Assembly (NCBI GenBank): GCA_965369375.1
Contig: CBDUQN010000003.1
Location: forward strand, 1 to 64,000
Length of the DNA: 64,000 nt
Source: CBDUQN01 sp965369375
GTDB taxonomy: Bacteria; Krumholzibacteriota; Krumholzibacteriia; Krumholzibacteriales; Krumholzibacteriaceae
Reading direction: 5' to 3'
Part shown: positions 7,345-16,581 of the stretch, piece after piece
Position numbering within the stretch: the first letter of the stretch is position 1
How the letters are laid out: every line of letters starts with the position of its first letter
The notes under the pieces: generated by a model
Databases searched by the model: none
Told to the model about the DNA's origin: nothing
Seen by the model: only the letters and a program-made list of their open reading frames with translations
Translations under genes and position numbers: made by a program

Positions 7345-8651
7345 CGATCATCGCCTCCCCTGCACCGCCGGACGATTCGCTTCTCGAGAAATGTCTCTCG
7401 CGGGACAAGCACCGGCGCCTCCAATTGTCTTTCGAGGTCCCCCGTCGTTCTGTCATCGATCAGGCGCCCTTCGTGATTGACGGCGTTCGGCGGAATGACG
7501 AGACATCCGGAAACTCCCCCGCCGCTTTTCACGGCCCGGATGATGTCTGCACCCGAGAGAAGCCCTGTGACGCCGACCGAACGTCCGAAGAGGCTGTTCC
7601 GAACGATGAGCGGCTTGATCTTCAGCTGCGGGCACTGTCGCTCTATCATCGGGAGTATGTACCGTTTCAAAAACCGTCCGCCGATCGTTCCCGTCACGAC
7701 GGTCATATTCGTCTTCGGAATTCGCTGTTTTTTCAGTCGTTCGATATCGCGCGATACGTGCTCTAAAAAGAGACGACACATGCCGACTCCGTTTGCCAGT
7801 TGTGGAAATCCTTCGTATGCCTCCAGCTGCGGCAGCGCTCTTCTCGCGCGCAGATAAAGCTCGTCCGAGAGGTGCAGAAAATGCATGCCTCCCGTTTTGC
7901 CGGCGAATTCTCTTCTCTTTGCCTCGGCCCAATTTATGATAGCGCGCGCTTCATCATCGCGTATGCGGCGAAAGGGTTCGAGATTCGCACGATGCTTCGT
8001 CAACCCGACCGGCACCACAGCCACGGAGCGGCATGCGGGATAAAGGTTGAAGAGCGCTTCGACGGTCCGCTCGAGGGCCGTTCCGTCGTTTTTGCCAGGG
8101 ATCAGCACCACCTGCGCATGCATCGTTATATCGCTATGCGCGAGCTGTTTCATGATCTCCATGATGTCGGCACGCATTTTCCTGCCGAAGAGATACTCCC
8201 GCAGCTTTTTGTCAACGGTATGCACCGACACGTATAGCGGTGAGAGTCTCAGCTCGATGATCTTTTTGATCTCTCTTTCGCCGATATCGTTGAGGGTGAT
8301 ATAATTGCCGAATAAGAAGCTGAGACGATAGTCGTCATCTTTGATGTAGAGAGACGATCGAAGGCCCGGCGGCATCTGATCTACGAAGCAAAATTTGCAT
8401 TTGCTCCTGCACGTCATGAAAGTCATTTCCTCGTATTTGAGACGCGCCCTTTCGAACGAATCGATCGAGATGGTCCGCTCGATCCTCTTGCCGCCGCTCC
8501 GCTTGATCACAAAACGGGCCGAGCCCTCTTTCTGAGTGAAATAGAGCAGATCGAGCTGATCCTCGACCGGTCTGGAATCGATCGAGATTATTTCATCACC
8601 GGACCGGAAGATCCGGGATTGACCGCAGACTGATGCGATTCGTACTGGCAT
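7341..8651 (-). CDS. PDZ-radical SAM protein with DUF512
   Basis: A 436-residue protein. The N-terminus (about 1-60) is a PDZ-like domain (GDEIISIDSRPVED). A radical-SAM core follows, with the cluster motif in TCRSKCKFCFVDQ (C81, C85, C88), a CX3CX2C arrangement. The C-terminal half, with GNDGTALE-type and GVGMCRLF blocks, matches DUF512 (COG1625). The family is very widespread beside der; its reaction is not established to my knowledge. I prefer ATG at 8651; a TTG two codons upstream is the alternative. The 4-base overlap with der links it to a ribosome-assembly GTPase, a recurrent neighbourhood. Confidence 0.88.
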   Translation of the reverse strand: MPVRIASVCGQSRIFRSGDEIISIDSRPVEDQLDLLYFTQKEGSARFVIKRSGGKRIERTISIDSFERARLKYEEMTFMTCRSKCKFCFVDQMPPGLRSSLYIKDDDYRLSFLFGNYITLNDIGEREIKKIIELRLSPLYVSVHTVDKKLREYLFGRKMRADIMEIMKQLAHSDITMHAQVVLIPGKNDGTALERTVEALFNLYPACRSVAVVPVGLTKHRANLEPFRRIRDDEARAIINWAEAKRREFAGKTGGMHFLHLSDELYLRARRALPQLEAYEGFPQLANGVGMCRLFLEHVSRDIERLKKQRIPKTNMTVVTGTIGGRFLKRYILPMIERQCPQLKIKPLIVRNSLFGRSVGVTGLLSGADIIRAVKSGGGVSGCLVIPPNAVNHEGRLIDDRTTGDLERQLEAPVLVPRETFLEKRIVRRCRGGDDR

Positions 8652-8660
8652 ATCCAATCG

Positions 8661-8700
8661 AAAACCCCCCGTTCAGCGAGCCGTCCAGGGGGTTGTTTTT
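8661..8700 (-). terminator. Rho-independent terminator-like hairpin after tRNA-Gly
   Basis: AACCCCCC (8663-8670) pairs with GGGGGTT (8688-8694) across a 17-base loop. T-rich sequence flanks it on both strands: TTTTC on the minus side and TTGTTTTTT on the plus side. It lies between tRNA-Gly(CCC) and the DUF512 gene, so it would end the tRNA transcript. The longer T-run is on the plus strand, where no upstream gene is known. Confidence 0.55.
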
Positions 8701-8703
8701 TAG

Positions 8704-8779
8704 TGGAGCGGGCAACGGGATTCGAACCCGCGACCCTCAGCTTGGGAAGCTGATACTCTACCAACTGAGTTATGCCCGC
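8704..8779 (-). tRNA. tRNA-Gly (anticodon CCC)
   Basis: Cloverleaf on the minus strand. Acceptor stem GCGGGCA pairs with TGCCCGC, discriminator T, with an encoded CCA at 8704-8706. The anticodon stem TCAGC/GCTGA encloses TTCCCAA, giving anticodon CCC, which reads GGG. The T-arm contains GGTTCGAATCC. It is placed 30 bases after the miaA stop, where E. coli has hfq. Confidence 0.95.
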
Positions 8780-8809
8780 TTTTATTTTTATTCGTTTTAG
8801 ACATAGAGC

Positions 8810-9757
8810 CTAACAGGTACCATGATCGCTGTCAAGATCGTTGAGCAGATCCCGCGACAGGGAAAGAACGGCGGTTGATGTATCCGGGTCGTCCGCGGCG
8901 AGCCACGTGATTTCCTCCTCTTTCCTGAACCATGTTATCTGGCGTTTTGCATACTGTCTGGTCGATTTTGTAATTTCGTCGATCATCCGCTCCCTGCTGA
9001 TTTCTCCATGTATGAATGATATCACCTCGGGATATCCGAGTGTTCGCAGTCCCGGCCATTCTTCATCAGCCCCTTCACGAAGCAATTGCTCCACCTCCTC
9101 CACCCACCCGGTCTCGATCATTTTTCTCGTTCGCTCGCCTATACGCCGATAGAGTTTTTCCCTCTCCAATCTGAGTCCGATCTTGCGGTAGTGGATGTTC
9201 GCAGCGCGTTGTTGCGTGCGCTGACGCTCGAAATGCTCGCTGAGCGCAATTCCGGAGAGATGGTAGACTTCGAGCGCCCTGACGATTCGGTAGCGGTCGT
9301 GAGGGTGGATCCTCTCGGAGCTCTTTCGATCCACCGCCGTGAGTCTGCCGAAGAGGTCGCCGGTGGATATGTCCTGTACGGAGTGTGCGAAAGCAGCGCG
9401 TTCCTTCTTGCCCAGCTCGATCCGAAAGAAACCGTCGAGTATTGCTCGTAGATAGAGTCCCGAACCGGCGATGAGTATCGGGAGTTTCTTTCTCCCGGAT
9501 ATCTCGGCGGTCGCCTCGAGGGCCATTCCGGCGAAACGTTCCGCGTTATTTGATTCGTCGAGATCGAGGACATCGATGAGGTGATGAGGCACCTCGCCGC
9601 GCTCCCGAGCATTCGGTTTTGCCGTTCCGATATCTATCTTCCGGTATGCGGCCCGCGAATCTACCGAGACGATCTCGCCCCCCAGGGCTTCGGCGACCTG
9701 GAAACCGAGCACGCTTTTTCCCACGGCGGTGGGTCCGAGAATAACCAGTGCGTTCAT
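8810..9757 (-). CDS. miaA: tRNA dimethylallyltransferase
   Basis: Transfers a dimethylallyl group to A37 of tRNAs reading UNN codons. The 315 residues start MNALVILGPTAVGKS, with the P-loop at 8-15, followed by DSRAAYRKIDIGTAKP and HHLIDVLD, all family hallmarks. The start overlaps the mutL stop by one base (TAATG), so mutL-miaA are coupled as in enterobacteria. Its product is the substrate for MiaB, encoded about 10 kb away in the same direction. It is followed by tRNA-Gly rather than hfq. Confidence 0.97.
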   Translation of the reverse strand: MNALVILGPTAVGKSVLGFQVAEALGGEIVSVDSRAAYRKIDIGTAKPNARERGEVPHHLIDVLDLDESNNAERFAGMALEATAEISGRKKLPILIAGSGLYLRAILDGFFRIELGKKERAAFAHSVQDISTGDLFGRLTAVDRKSSERIHPHDRYRIVRALEVYHLSGIALSEHFERQRTQQRAANIHYRKIGLRLEREKLYRRIGERTRKMIETGWVEEVEQLLREGADEEWPGLRTLGYPEVISFIHGEISRERMIDEITKSTRQYAKRQITWFRKEEEITWLAADDPDTSTAVLSLSRDLLNDLDSDHGTC

Positions 9758-11517
9758 TATTCCTTCGACGATACCGTCCGCTGGAAACGACGTTCCAATT
9801 CCGCTGTTTCCACCCTGAGCATGGTCGGACGCCCATGGGGGCAGGTAAAGGGGAATTCAGTCGCGAAGAGCTGATCGGTCAGGCTCTCCATCTCTTCTAC
9901 GGAAAGTGTGGTACCGGCTTTAACGGCGCAGCGACATGCATATAGTTTCAGAAATTCCTCGATGCCTGTCCTGCCGCGCGTCTTTTCGCTCAGTATCTCC
10001 TGGAGAAGATCACCATCCTCCCAGTTCCTCACGCCGGCCGGGATGCCTCGCACGATGATCGATCGCGTTCCGAACGGCGCCACATCGAAACCGAGTGATG
10101 GGAGCACGCCGGAGATTGTTTCATACGTTTCGAATTCATCGGGCGAAAGATCCAGCGTGGCCGGGAAGAGGAGCGATTGCACCGTCGGATTCCCGCCGTT
10201 CACATTAGCCTTCGCCTCGTTGAACAGAATCCGTTCGTGGGCGGCGTGTTGATCGACGATCACGAGACCGCCCCTGATCTGGATCAGAATGAAGCTCCGG
10301 TGAAGCTGCCAATACAGTTTGCCCGCGGATGTGAGTTCACCTCCCCCCTCGCTCTGAAAGAGTGAAAGGGGGGCTTCGTGAAAGAGCCAGGAAGGCTTGT
10401 CGACGGCGGCGGATTCGAAACCGCCGCGGCGCTCTCCTTCGTCTCGCCGCCCGTACGCCCCCGTCATTCCTTCCGCCGGGCCGGGGAAGATCTTTCGATA
10501 GACCGTATCCACCCGATCCTTGAATGATGAGGAGCTTTCCCGAAGCGCTTCCCGAAGCGTTGTCGAGACGAGCCGATGCACTTCCCGTTCGTTCTTGAAG
10601 CGGATCTCAGCCTTTGCCGGATGAATATTGACATCGATGTCCTCCGGCGGAAGATCCACGAATAGCACGAAGAGCGGGTAGCGGTTCTGAGGGATGAGTG
10701 ACTGGTAGGCCTGCAAAACCGCGTGAGAGAGGAGACGATCTTTGACGATGCGGTTGTTGACGAAAATGAATTGCAGCGAACGGTTGCCACGCGTCATGTT
10801 CGGCAGGGATATGAATCCGTGTATTGTGATATGCGTGGACCTCCTCTCGAGCGCTTCGAGATTTTCCATGATGGCCGACCCGAACACCCCCTCCACCCTT
10901 TCGGGCAGACTCGAGGGGGGCAGATTGAGCACCTGCGTATCACCCGATTTGAGCGTGAAGCCCGTTGCCGGGAAAGCGAGGGCATAACTCTGTATGAGAG
11001 ATTGTATGCGGCGCATTTCGGAAGGGCCGCTCGAGAGAAATTTTCTTCTCGCCGGCAGGTTGAAAAAGAGGCTGCTGACGAAAATCTCCGTTCCGCGATT
11101 CTTCGCGCAGGGTGCATCGCTTAGGAGATCGTTCCCCCGCCACTGCATCTCCCTGCCCACATCTTCATTGTCCGTTCGCGATCTGATCGTCATATGACTG
11201 ACCGCGCGGATGCTTGCAAGCGCTTCACCCCTGAATCCTAGCGTAGCAACGGTGTTAATATCCGCGGCGCTGCTGATCTTGCTCGTGGAGAAGTTCTCGA
11301 GCGCCAAGGGGAGCTCTTCTGAGGGGATGCCCGTTCCGTCGTCCTCTACGCTCATGGAGACTCTTCCTCCGTCGGAAAGGGCGATGGAGATTCGGTGTGC
11401 CGACGCATCTAAAGCATTTTCAACAAGTTCCTTGATGACGCTGACCGGGCGCTCGACGACCTCACCAGCGGCTATCTTGCCGGCTACATCCGGGAGCAGT
11501 TTTCTGATCACACGCAT
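9757..11517 (-). CDS. mutL: DNA mismatch repair protein MutL (endonuclease type)
   Basis: Couples mismatch recognition by MutS to strand removal. The 586 residues have the GHKL ATPase N-terminus (LVENALDA, EDDGTGIP, GFRGEALASI). In the C-terminal domain, DQHAAHERILFNE near residue 420 fits the DQHA-x2-E-x4-E endonuclease motif, and CPHGRP is near the end. The protein is therefore likely to nick DNA itself, as expected where MutH is absent. It shares one base with miaA downstream; 139 non-coding bases separate it from the GAF-protein gene. Confidence 0.96.
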   Translation of the reverse strand: MRVIRKLLPDVAGKIAAGEVVERPVSVIKELVENALDASAHRISIALSDGGRVSMSVEDDGTGIPSEELPLALENFSTSKISSAADINTVATLGFRGEALASIRAVSHMTIRSRTDNEDVGREMQWRGNDLLSDAPCAKNRGTEIFVSSLFFNLPARRKFLSSGPSEMRRIQSLIQSYALAFPATGFTLKSGDTQVLNLPPSSLPERVEGVFGSAIMENLEALERRSTHITIHGFISLPNMTRGNRSLQFIFVNNRIVKDRLLSHAVLQAYQSLIPQNRYPLFVLFVDLPPEDIDVNIHPAKAEIRFKNEREVHRLVSTTLREALRESSSSFKDRVDTVYRKIFPGPAEGMTGAYGRRDEGERRGGFESAAVDKPSWLFHEAPLSLFQSEGGGELTSAGKLYWQLHRSFILIQIRGGLVIVDQHAAHERILFNEAKANVNGGNPTVQSLLFPATLDLSPDEFETYETISGVLPSLGFDVAPFGTRSIIVRGIPAGVRNWEDGDLLQEILSEKTRGRTGIEEFLKLYACRCAVKAGTTLSVEEMESLTDQLFATEFPFTCPHGRPTMLRVETAELERRFQRTVSSKE

Positions 11518-11656
11518 GCCTCCTCCATACCGTTCTCAAAATAAGCTGCAATGATAGCGATTGAAAAGCAAAGGGAAACGCAATCGGCTCCGCTTAGAAA
11601 GATATCACAGTAGCGAAGTGAAGAGCAATGATGAAAAGGGGGAGAGATACGGGGCG

Positions 11657-13936
11657 TCAGAGTTTCTCTTTGGCCTCGTTTATGAGATCGACGGCCGTCT
11701 CGGAGCTGCCCGGATAAAGAATGCAACTCGTTGACGGATAAAAGAGTTCGGGATCAAACACGCCTTTGACTATCAATGATTTCTTTATGTGCTCCATCAA
11801 TCGCCCCTCGAACTGGCCGATGCGTTGAAAACTCTCGAGTGAGAGGACTGCGAAGATATCGCTCTCGATCCACGAGAAATAGTCGGACCTACGCACCTGT
11901 CTGCGGATCCCGAGGCTCAAATCGTTGACCAACGCCAATCCCGTTTGATAATCCTTCTTGAGAAAATTCTTCAATCCGTTGAGCTTGAACAAGGTAAGGA
12001 TAAATCCATGGTGATAGCGATCCGCCCGCTTGATCTCATCGCTTATGTGCTCGATGAGTATCTTCTGGTTCGATCTGAGCAGGTCGTCGAAGGTCAGCGA
12101 CTCGCCTTTGTGCTGTTCGGTTTTCTTTTTTCCAAACAGGGGCAGGAGGATGGCGCCGATTTTTCTGAGCAGATCGGCTTCGTGCTCGCCGAAAATGGAC
12201 GAATCGAGCGGTGTGTCCGGGATCTTGTCATATCCGATGTAGACGGCTGTCTCGTCATCCGTCTTGAATAACGGATAGGCGATCACCGACCGGTACATAG
12301 ACGGCTCTTCACTCATATCGATATCGATCGACAGGAAGCTCTTGATGATGGGCTCGCCCGACGATAGCACCAGCTTGACGATTTCGTTGTCGTACTCGAT
12401 CCTCGTCTTGCGCTCCGGATCGGACTGCGGCAGATTGTAGTAGGACGTCTCCTGACCGCCGGGTCCCTCATAATGAAAGCAGCCTATCGAGGCCTTGACG
12501 AGAGACGAGATGAGGGCGGGCAGGCGCTTGATCTTGCTCGTCAATCCATCGAGCTCCATCATCGCAGGTGTCAGGGCGGAGAGTTTCTCGAGGCTATCCA
12601 TCTTTCTCGACTGCCTGAGCTCTCTGAGCTGGGAAAAGGTGAAGAATCCGACCTGGAAGCGCAAGCTGTCTTTGAATTTGAAGAAACGATCGAGTACCGA
12701 CAGGTTTGAGAATTCGATGACGAGAACACCAAGCGGCTGATTATGGACGAGAGGAAGGTATACCGAGGTGAGGCTTCCGCTCTCGGTTTTGAGCTTGAGA
12801 TCGATGTCTCGGCTCGCCTCGGTCATCAGGACTTCCTCCTGGTTGAGGTAGGCCCTTGCGAGGCTTCCCTTGATACAATGTATCCTCGAATTCGGCGTGC
12901 CGATCGCAACCTGCTGGTCGCTGCCACCGAGGATCAGCCAGTCACCCTCGTCCGTTGCCGTGTATATCGTTACAGTGTCCGCATCGAGCTTGTCTACGAG
13001 AAAGGTACACAGGAAGGTAAACTTGTCATGGAATCCTACCTCCCTGTGAAAGAGTAACTCGAGATAATTTCTGATCTGGTATTCGATCTCCCTGATCTCG
13101 TGTGCATCTATCTTCAGGTGCTGGTGAAGTATCGGGGTGATTTTCGACGATAGCATCTCTATCGTCTCGATTTCGGTCTCCGACAGCTTCTTATCGCCCA
13201 TGTTGGTCGAAACATTCAGGACGCCGATCAGCTGTTCGTCGTAAATTAGCGGCGTTGATATCGCGCTCTCTATCGTTTCCCGCTCGCGTCCTTCCCGGTA
13301 GAGGGGCGCGTCAACGATTTGCGTGATCAACCGGGATTTCTGCGTTTCCGCCACAACTCCGGCGATTCCCTCGCCGAGCCGCTGTCTCGTCTTCTCGACC
13401 ACCTCGGAGCTCAATCCGGAGGCGTACCCGATGTAGAGTTCCCGCGCCTGTTCTGAGAAAAGCATGATAGAGCCGCTCGATGCATCGACCGCTCTTACCG
13501 AAATCTCGAGGAGCCATTTCAGTAACCGTTCCCGGTCCGTTATGCGCTCTATGTATTGCAACGCCTCTTCGAGGTGAACGGGCCATGGATGGTGAGGCTC
13601 TCCCTTCTCTTCCTCCGTTGGCGAAGCTAGATAATTGACTGCTTCGCTTGGATTTATGATCCTCTTGCTTTCGGTCTGAAGGAGAAGAATCTCCTGCTCG
13701 AACCGCTTTCGTTTCTGGGTGACGATGATGTAGTCGGCCTTCGCGAAGGTACTGAGGAAGGAATTATCCGAGAATGTGGGAACGCCAATAATTTCAGCTA
13801 TTTCCATCGCCACTGCGCGAGGATCCCGATCATAGACGGCAATAACGCTGACGCCGGGCGTTCGGTGAAATTCACTGAGGATATTGAGCTCTTCCTCCCC
13901 GCCACCGAGGATCGCTATTTTTTTTGAATTCTGCAC
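11657..13936 (-). CDS. Multi-GAF signalling protein with Rossmann-like N-terminus and degenerate GGDEF-like C-terminus
   Basis: A 759-residue cytoplasmic protein that I cannot assign to a named gene. Residues 1-105 look like a nucleotide-binding Rossmann fold (IAILGGGEEELNIL, VYDRDPRA), as seen at the front of some histidine kinases and sigma-54 regulators. A GAF domain follows at about 130-275 (GEGIAGVVAETQ, PLIYDEQLIGVLNV), then two weaker GAF-like regions at about 290-430 and 455-605. The last 140 residues resemble a GGDEF domain, but the active site reads FSWIESDIFAVL (near 685-697) where RxGGDEFxxLL is expected. It is therefore probably catalytically dead for cyclic-di-GMP synthesis. Start is GTG. 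It lies between mutS (80 bases upstream) and mutL. Confidence 0.75.
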   Translation of the reverse strand: MQNSKKIAILGGGEEELNILSEFHRTPGVSVIAVYDRDPRAVAMEIAEIIGVPTFSDNSFLSTFAKADYIIVTQKRKRFEQEILLLQTESKRIINPSEAVNYLASPTEEEKGEPHHPWPVHLEEALQYIERITDRERLLKWLLEISVRAVDASSGSIMLFSEQARELYIGYASGLSSEVVEKTRQRLGEGIAGVVAETQKSRLITQIVDAPLYREGRERETIESAISTPLIYDEQLIGVLNVSTNMGDKKLSETEIETIEMLSSKITPILHQHLKIDAHEIREIEYQIRNYLELLFHREVGFHDKFTFLCTFLVDKLDADTVTIYTATDEGDWLILGGSDQQVAIGTPNSRIHCIKGSLARAYLNQEEVLMTEASRDIDLKLKTESGSLTSVYLPLVHNQPLGVLVIEFSNLSVLDRFFKFKDSLRFQVGFFTFSQLRELRQSRKMDSLEKLSALTPAMMELDGLTSKIKRLPALISSLVKASIGCFHYEGPGGQETSYYNLPQSDPERKTRIEYDNEIVKLVLSSGEPIIKSFLSIDIDMSEEPSMYRSVIAYPLFKTDDETAVYIGYDKIPDTPLDSSIFGEHEADLLRKIGAILLPLFGKKKTEQHKGESLTFDDLLRSNQKILIEHISDEIKRADRYHHGFILTLFKLNGLKNFLKKDYQTGLALVNDLSLGIRRQVRRSDYFSWIESDIFAVLSLESFQRIGQFEGRLMEHIKKSLIVKGVFDPELFYPSTSCILYPGSSETAVDLINEAKEKL

Positions 13937-14016
13937 TGCCTTCTCCGAATGTCAGGACTACTTTATAGTAATCCAACCGAAATGTAGCAAGAGTCAAGCC
14001 AGTCAACGATTTTGGA

Positions 14017-16581
14017 TCATGGATGCTTGGCTGTCCTGTGGAGTTCGGCGAGAAGCTGCATTGCCTCCAGCGGGGTCATCGAATCGATATCGATTGCTTC
14101 CAGTTTCTCTCGCAGGGGGTCGATCTTTTTGAAAAGGCGGGTTTGTTCGACCCGAGAGGGGGACGGCCTCGCCGGTCCCTCTTCGAGGGATTCCAGTATC
14201 TCGGTGGCCCGCAAAATCACTTCCTCCGGCAGTCCCGCCAGGCCGGCAACGTGAATGCCGTAACTCCTGTCACTCGCACCGGGCCGGATCTTGTACAGAA
14301 ATATGACTGAATTACCCCAATCTTTGACATCCACACGCAGGTTCTGAACACGGCTGTAGCGCTCCGAGAGATGAGTCAGCTCATGGTAGTGGGTTGCGAA
14401 GAGCGTCTTAGGCCTTCTGTTGGTGTTTTCGAGGAGAAACTCGGTCACCGCCCAGGCTATACTGAGGCCATCCATCGTGCTCGTCCCTCTGCCGACTTCG
14501 TCGAGGAGCACTAGACTCTTCGACGTGCAGTTGTGAAGGATCTTCGCCGTTTCCTCCATCTCCACCATGAACGTGCTCTTTCCCATGGCGAGGTTATCGC
14601 TCGAACCGACTCTCGTGAAAATCCGGTCCATGATCCCGACCTCGGCCCTCGATGCCGGGACAAAGCTTCCCATGTGCGCGAGGATAGAAATAATCGCAGC
14701 CTGCCGTATGTATGTCGACTTCCCTCCCATATTCGGTCCCGTTATGATCAGCACCTGCTTCTCACTGGGACGAATGATCAGATCGTTAGGGATGAAACTC
14801 TTATTAGATATGATCTCGATGACGGGATGTCTTCCCTCGGTGATAATCAGATTGTTGGAATCGTTGACCTCTGGTCTGCAATAATCACGTTCGAGCGCGA
14901 GGTCCGCGAGCGAGGATAGAACATCGACGATGGCAACCGCCTTTGCTATATGCTGCAGTACGGCGCTCTCATGGGAGATTTTATCGCAGATGTCGGAGAA
15001 GATTTCCCTCTCCATTTCAACGCGTTTCGATTCCGAAGTCAGGATCGTCTGTTCCCGTTCCTTGAGCTCGGCCGTCACGTAGCGTTGAGAGGACACGAGC
15101 GTTTGCTTGCAGGTATAGTCCTCGGGGACCTTATCGTCATGGATCCGTGAAACCTCGATGTAGTAGCCGAATACCTTGTTGTACCCCACCTTGAGCGACG
15201 GTATCTTCGTTCGCGTGCGCTCGGTTTCCTGAAGCCGTGCAATCCATTTCTTCCCGTCGGCGGATTCAGCTATGAGCGTATCGAGGCGGCTGTCGTAGCC
15301 CTTCTTGATTACTCCGCCGTCACGAAGGTGAGAGGGACAGTCGGGATTGATGCTCTTGGCGATGAGCTCCTTTGCCGCAACCCGGCGATCGAGTTCTTGG
15401 GCCGCATGCGTGGTTATGCCGGTCTCGAGCTTCGATAGCGTCTCGGCGATCCCCGGCGCCCTTTCAAGTGCTTCCCCGAGGGACAGAAGGTCGCGAGGCA
15501 AGGCTTTCTCAGTCGTTATTCGTGACAGGAGTCTCTCGATATCGGGGAACGCGTTGAGCCGCCCTTTCAATTCACGTAGCGTTATCTGATCCGAGCGAAA
15601 GGCCTGAATGGCGTCGAGACGGCTCTCGATCGATCCAATATCCCTCAAAGGATGTGTGAGCCAGGCCCTGAGCTCCCTCGCTCCCAACGGTGTCTCGGTG
15701 CGATCGAGATGATGTACGACCGTCGTTTCGGTCGAGCTCCCCCTCAAAGGCTCGAAGATCTCGAGGTTTCTCAGCGTTTCGGAATCGAGAAAGAGCGCTT
15801 CGTTCGAAACGATGAGACGCAGGTTCGTGATGTGCGTCAGATCGCTCTGCCTCAGGCTTTTGGCATATCCGATGAGCGCGCCGGCGGCGGCGACGGCAAG
15901 AGGCTTTTCCTCGATACCGAAGCCGGCGAGGGTTTCAACCCGGAAATGCCGTTTGAGTGTATCTTCTCCTTCCGCTTCCCCGAACTGAAAGGGTTCCAGC
16001 TCGGTAAACGAACGGACCGTATCACCGAGAATATCACGGATGCCTTCCGTTCCCTCGGGGATGATCGCTTCCCTGATCGTATATCCCGCCAGCAGGTTTT
16101 CGGTGACCGAGATCGGTTCTTCTCCGGCGCTCAAATTCCCCGTCGACACGTCGAGGAGAGCGAATCCGCAGCGGTTGTTTCTCGAAACGAGGGCGATGAT
16201 GAAGTTGTTTTCGCTCTCGGTCAGTGTTGCCGGAGACAGCGCCGTTCCCGGTGTAATGATATCCGTCACTCTTCGCCTTACGATTCCCCGCGCAGCCGAT
16301 GATTCCTCTACCTGATCGCATACAACTACCTTTCGGCCCGCCTGCAAAAGCTTCGCAATATATGCATCGGCTGCATGAATCGGCACTCCGGCTAGCGGAA
16401 CGGGATTTTTCTTGTCCTTGTCGCGGGTTGTGAGCGTTATGTTGAGAAGACGCGAGATCTCTTTTGCGTCGTCGTAGAACGTTTCGTAAAAATCGCCGAC
16501 CTGAAAAAAGAGAATTCCGTCTCGGTACCGGTCTTTTATCTCCCGGTATTGGCTCATGAGAGGTGTCAACTTGAAGCTCAT
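14017..16581 (-). CDS. mutS: DNA mismatch repair protein MutS
   Basis: Recognises mispaired and unpaired bases and starts repair with MutL. The 854 residues are the usual MutS1 length. The mismatch-wedge motif is in GDFYETFYDDA (about 28-38, with the Phe and Glu intact). The ATPase has GPNMGGKSTYIRQ and the Walker B/D-loop region LVLLDEVGRGTSTMDG. The start directly follows the stop of the SPOR-protein gene with no gap (TAAATG), so they are coupled. The short acidic/basic tail includes a helix-rich C-terminus. Confidence 0.97.
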   Translation of the reverse strand: MSFKLTPLMSQYREIKDRYRDGILFFQVGDFYETFYDDAKEISRLLNITLTTRDKDKKNPVPLAGVPIHAADAYIAKLLQAGRKVVVCDQVEESSAARGIVRRRVTDIITPGTALSPATLTESENNFIIALVSRNNRCGFALLDVSTGNLSAGEEPISVTENLLAGYTIREAIIPEGTEGIRDILGDTVRSFTELEPFQFGEAEGEDTLKRHFRVETLAGFGIEEKPLAVAAAGALIGYAKSLRQSDLTHITNLRLIVSNEALFLDSETLRNLEIFEPLRGSSTETTVVHHLDRTETPLGARELRAWLTHPLRDIGSIESRLDAIQAFRSDQITLRELKGRLNAFPDIERLLSRITTEKALPRDLLSLGEALERAPGIAETLSKLETGITTHAAQELDRRVAAKELIAKSINPDCPSHLRDGGVIKKGYDSRLDTLIAESADGKKWIARLQETERTRTKIPSLKVGYNKVFGYYIEVSRIHDDKVPEDYTCKQTLVSSQRYVTAELKEREQTILTSESKRVEMEREIFSDICDKISHESAVLQHIAKAVAIVDVLSSLADLALERDYCRPEVNDSNNLIITEGRHPVIEIISNKSFIPNDLIIRPSEKQVLIITGPNMGGKSTYIRQAAIISILAHMGSFVPASRAEVGIMDRIFTRVGSSDNLAMGKSTFMVEMEETAKILHNCTSKSLVLLDEVGRGTSTMDGLSIAWAVTEFLLENTNRRPKTLFATHYHELTHLSERYSRVQNLRVDVKDWGNSVIFLYKIRPGASDRSYGIHVAGLAGLPEEVILRATEILESLEEGPARPSPSRVEQTRLFKKIDPLREKLEAIDIDSMTPLEAMQLLAELHRTAKHP

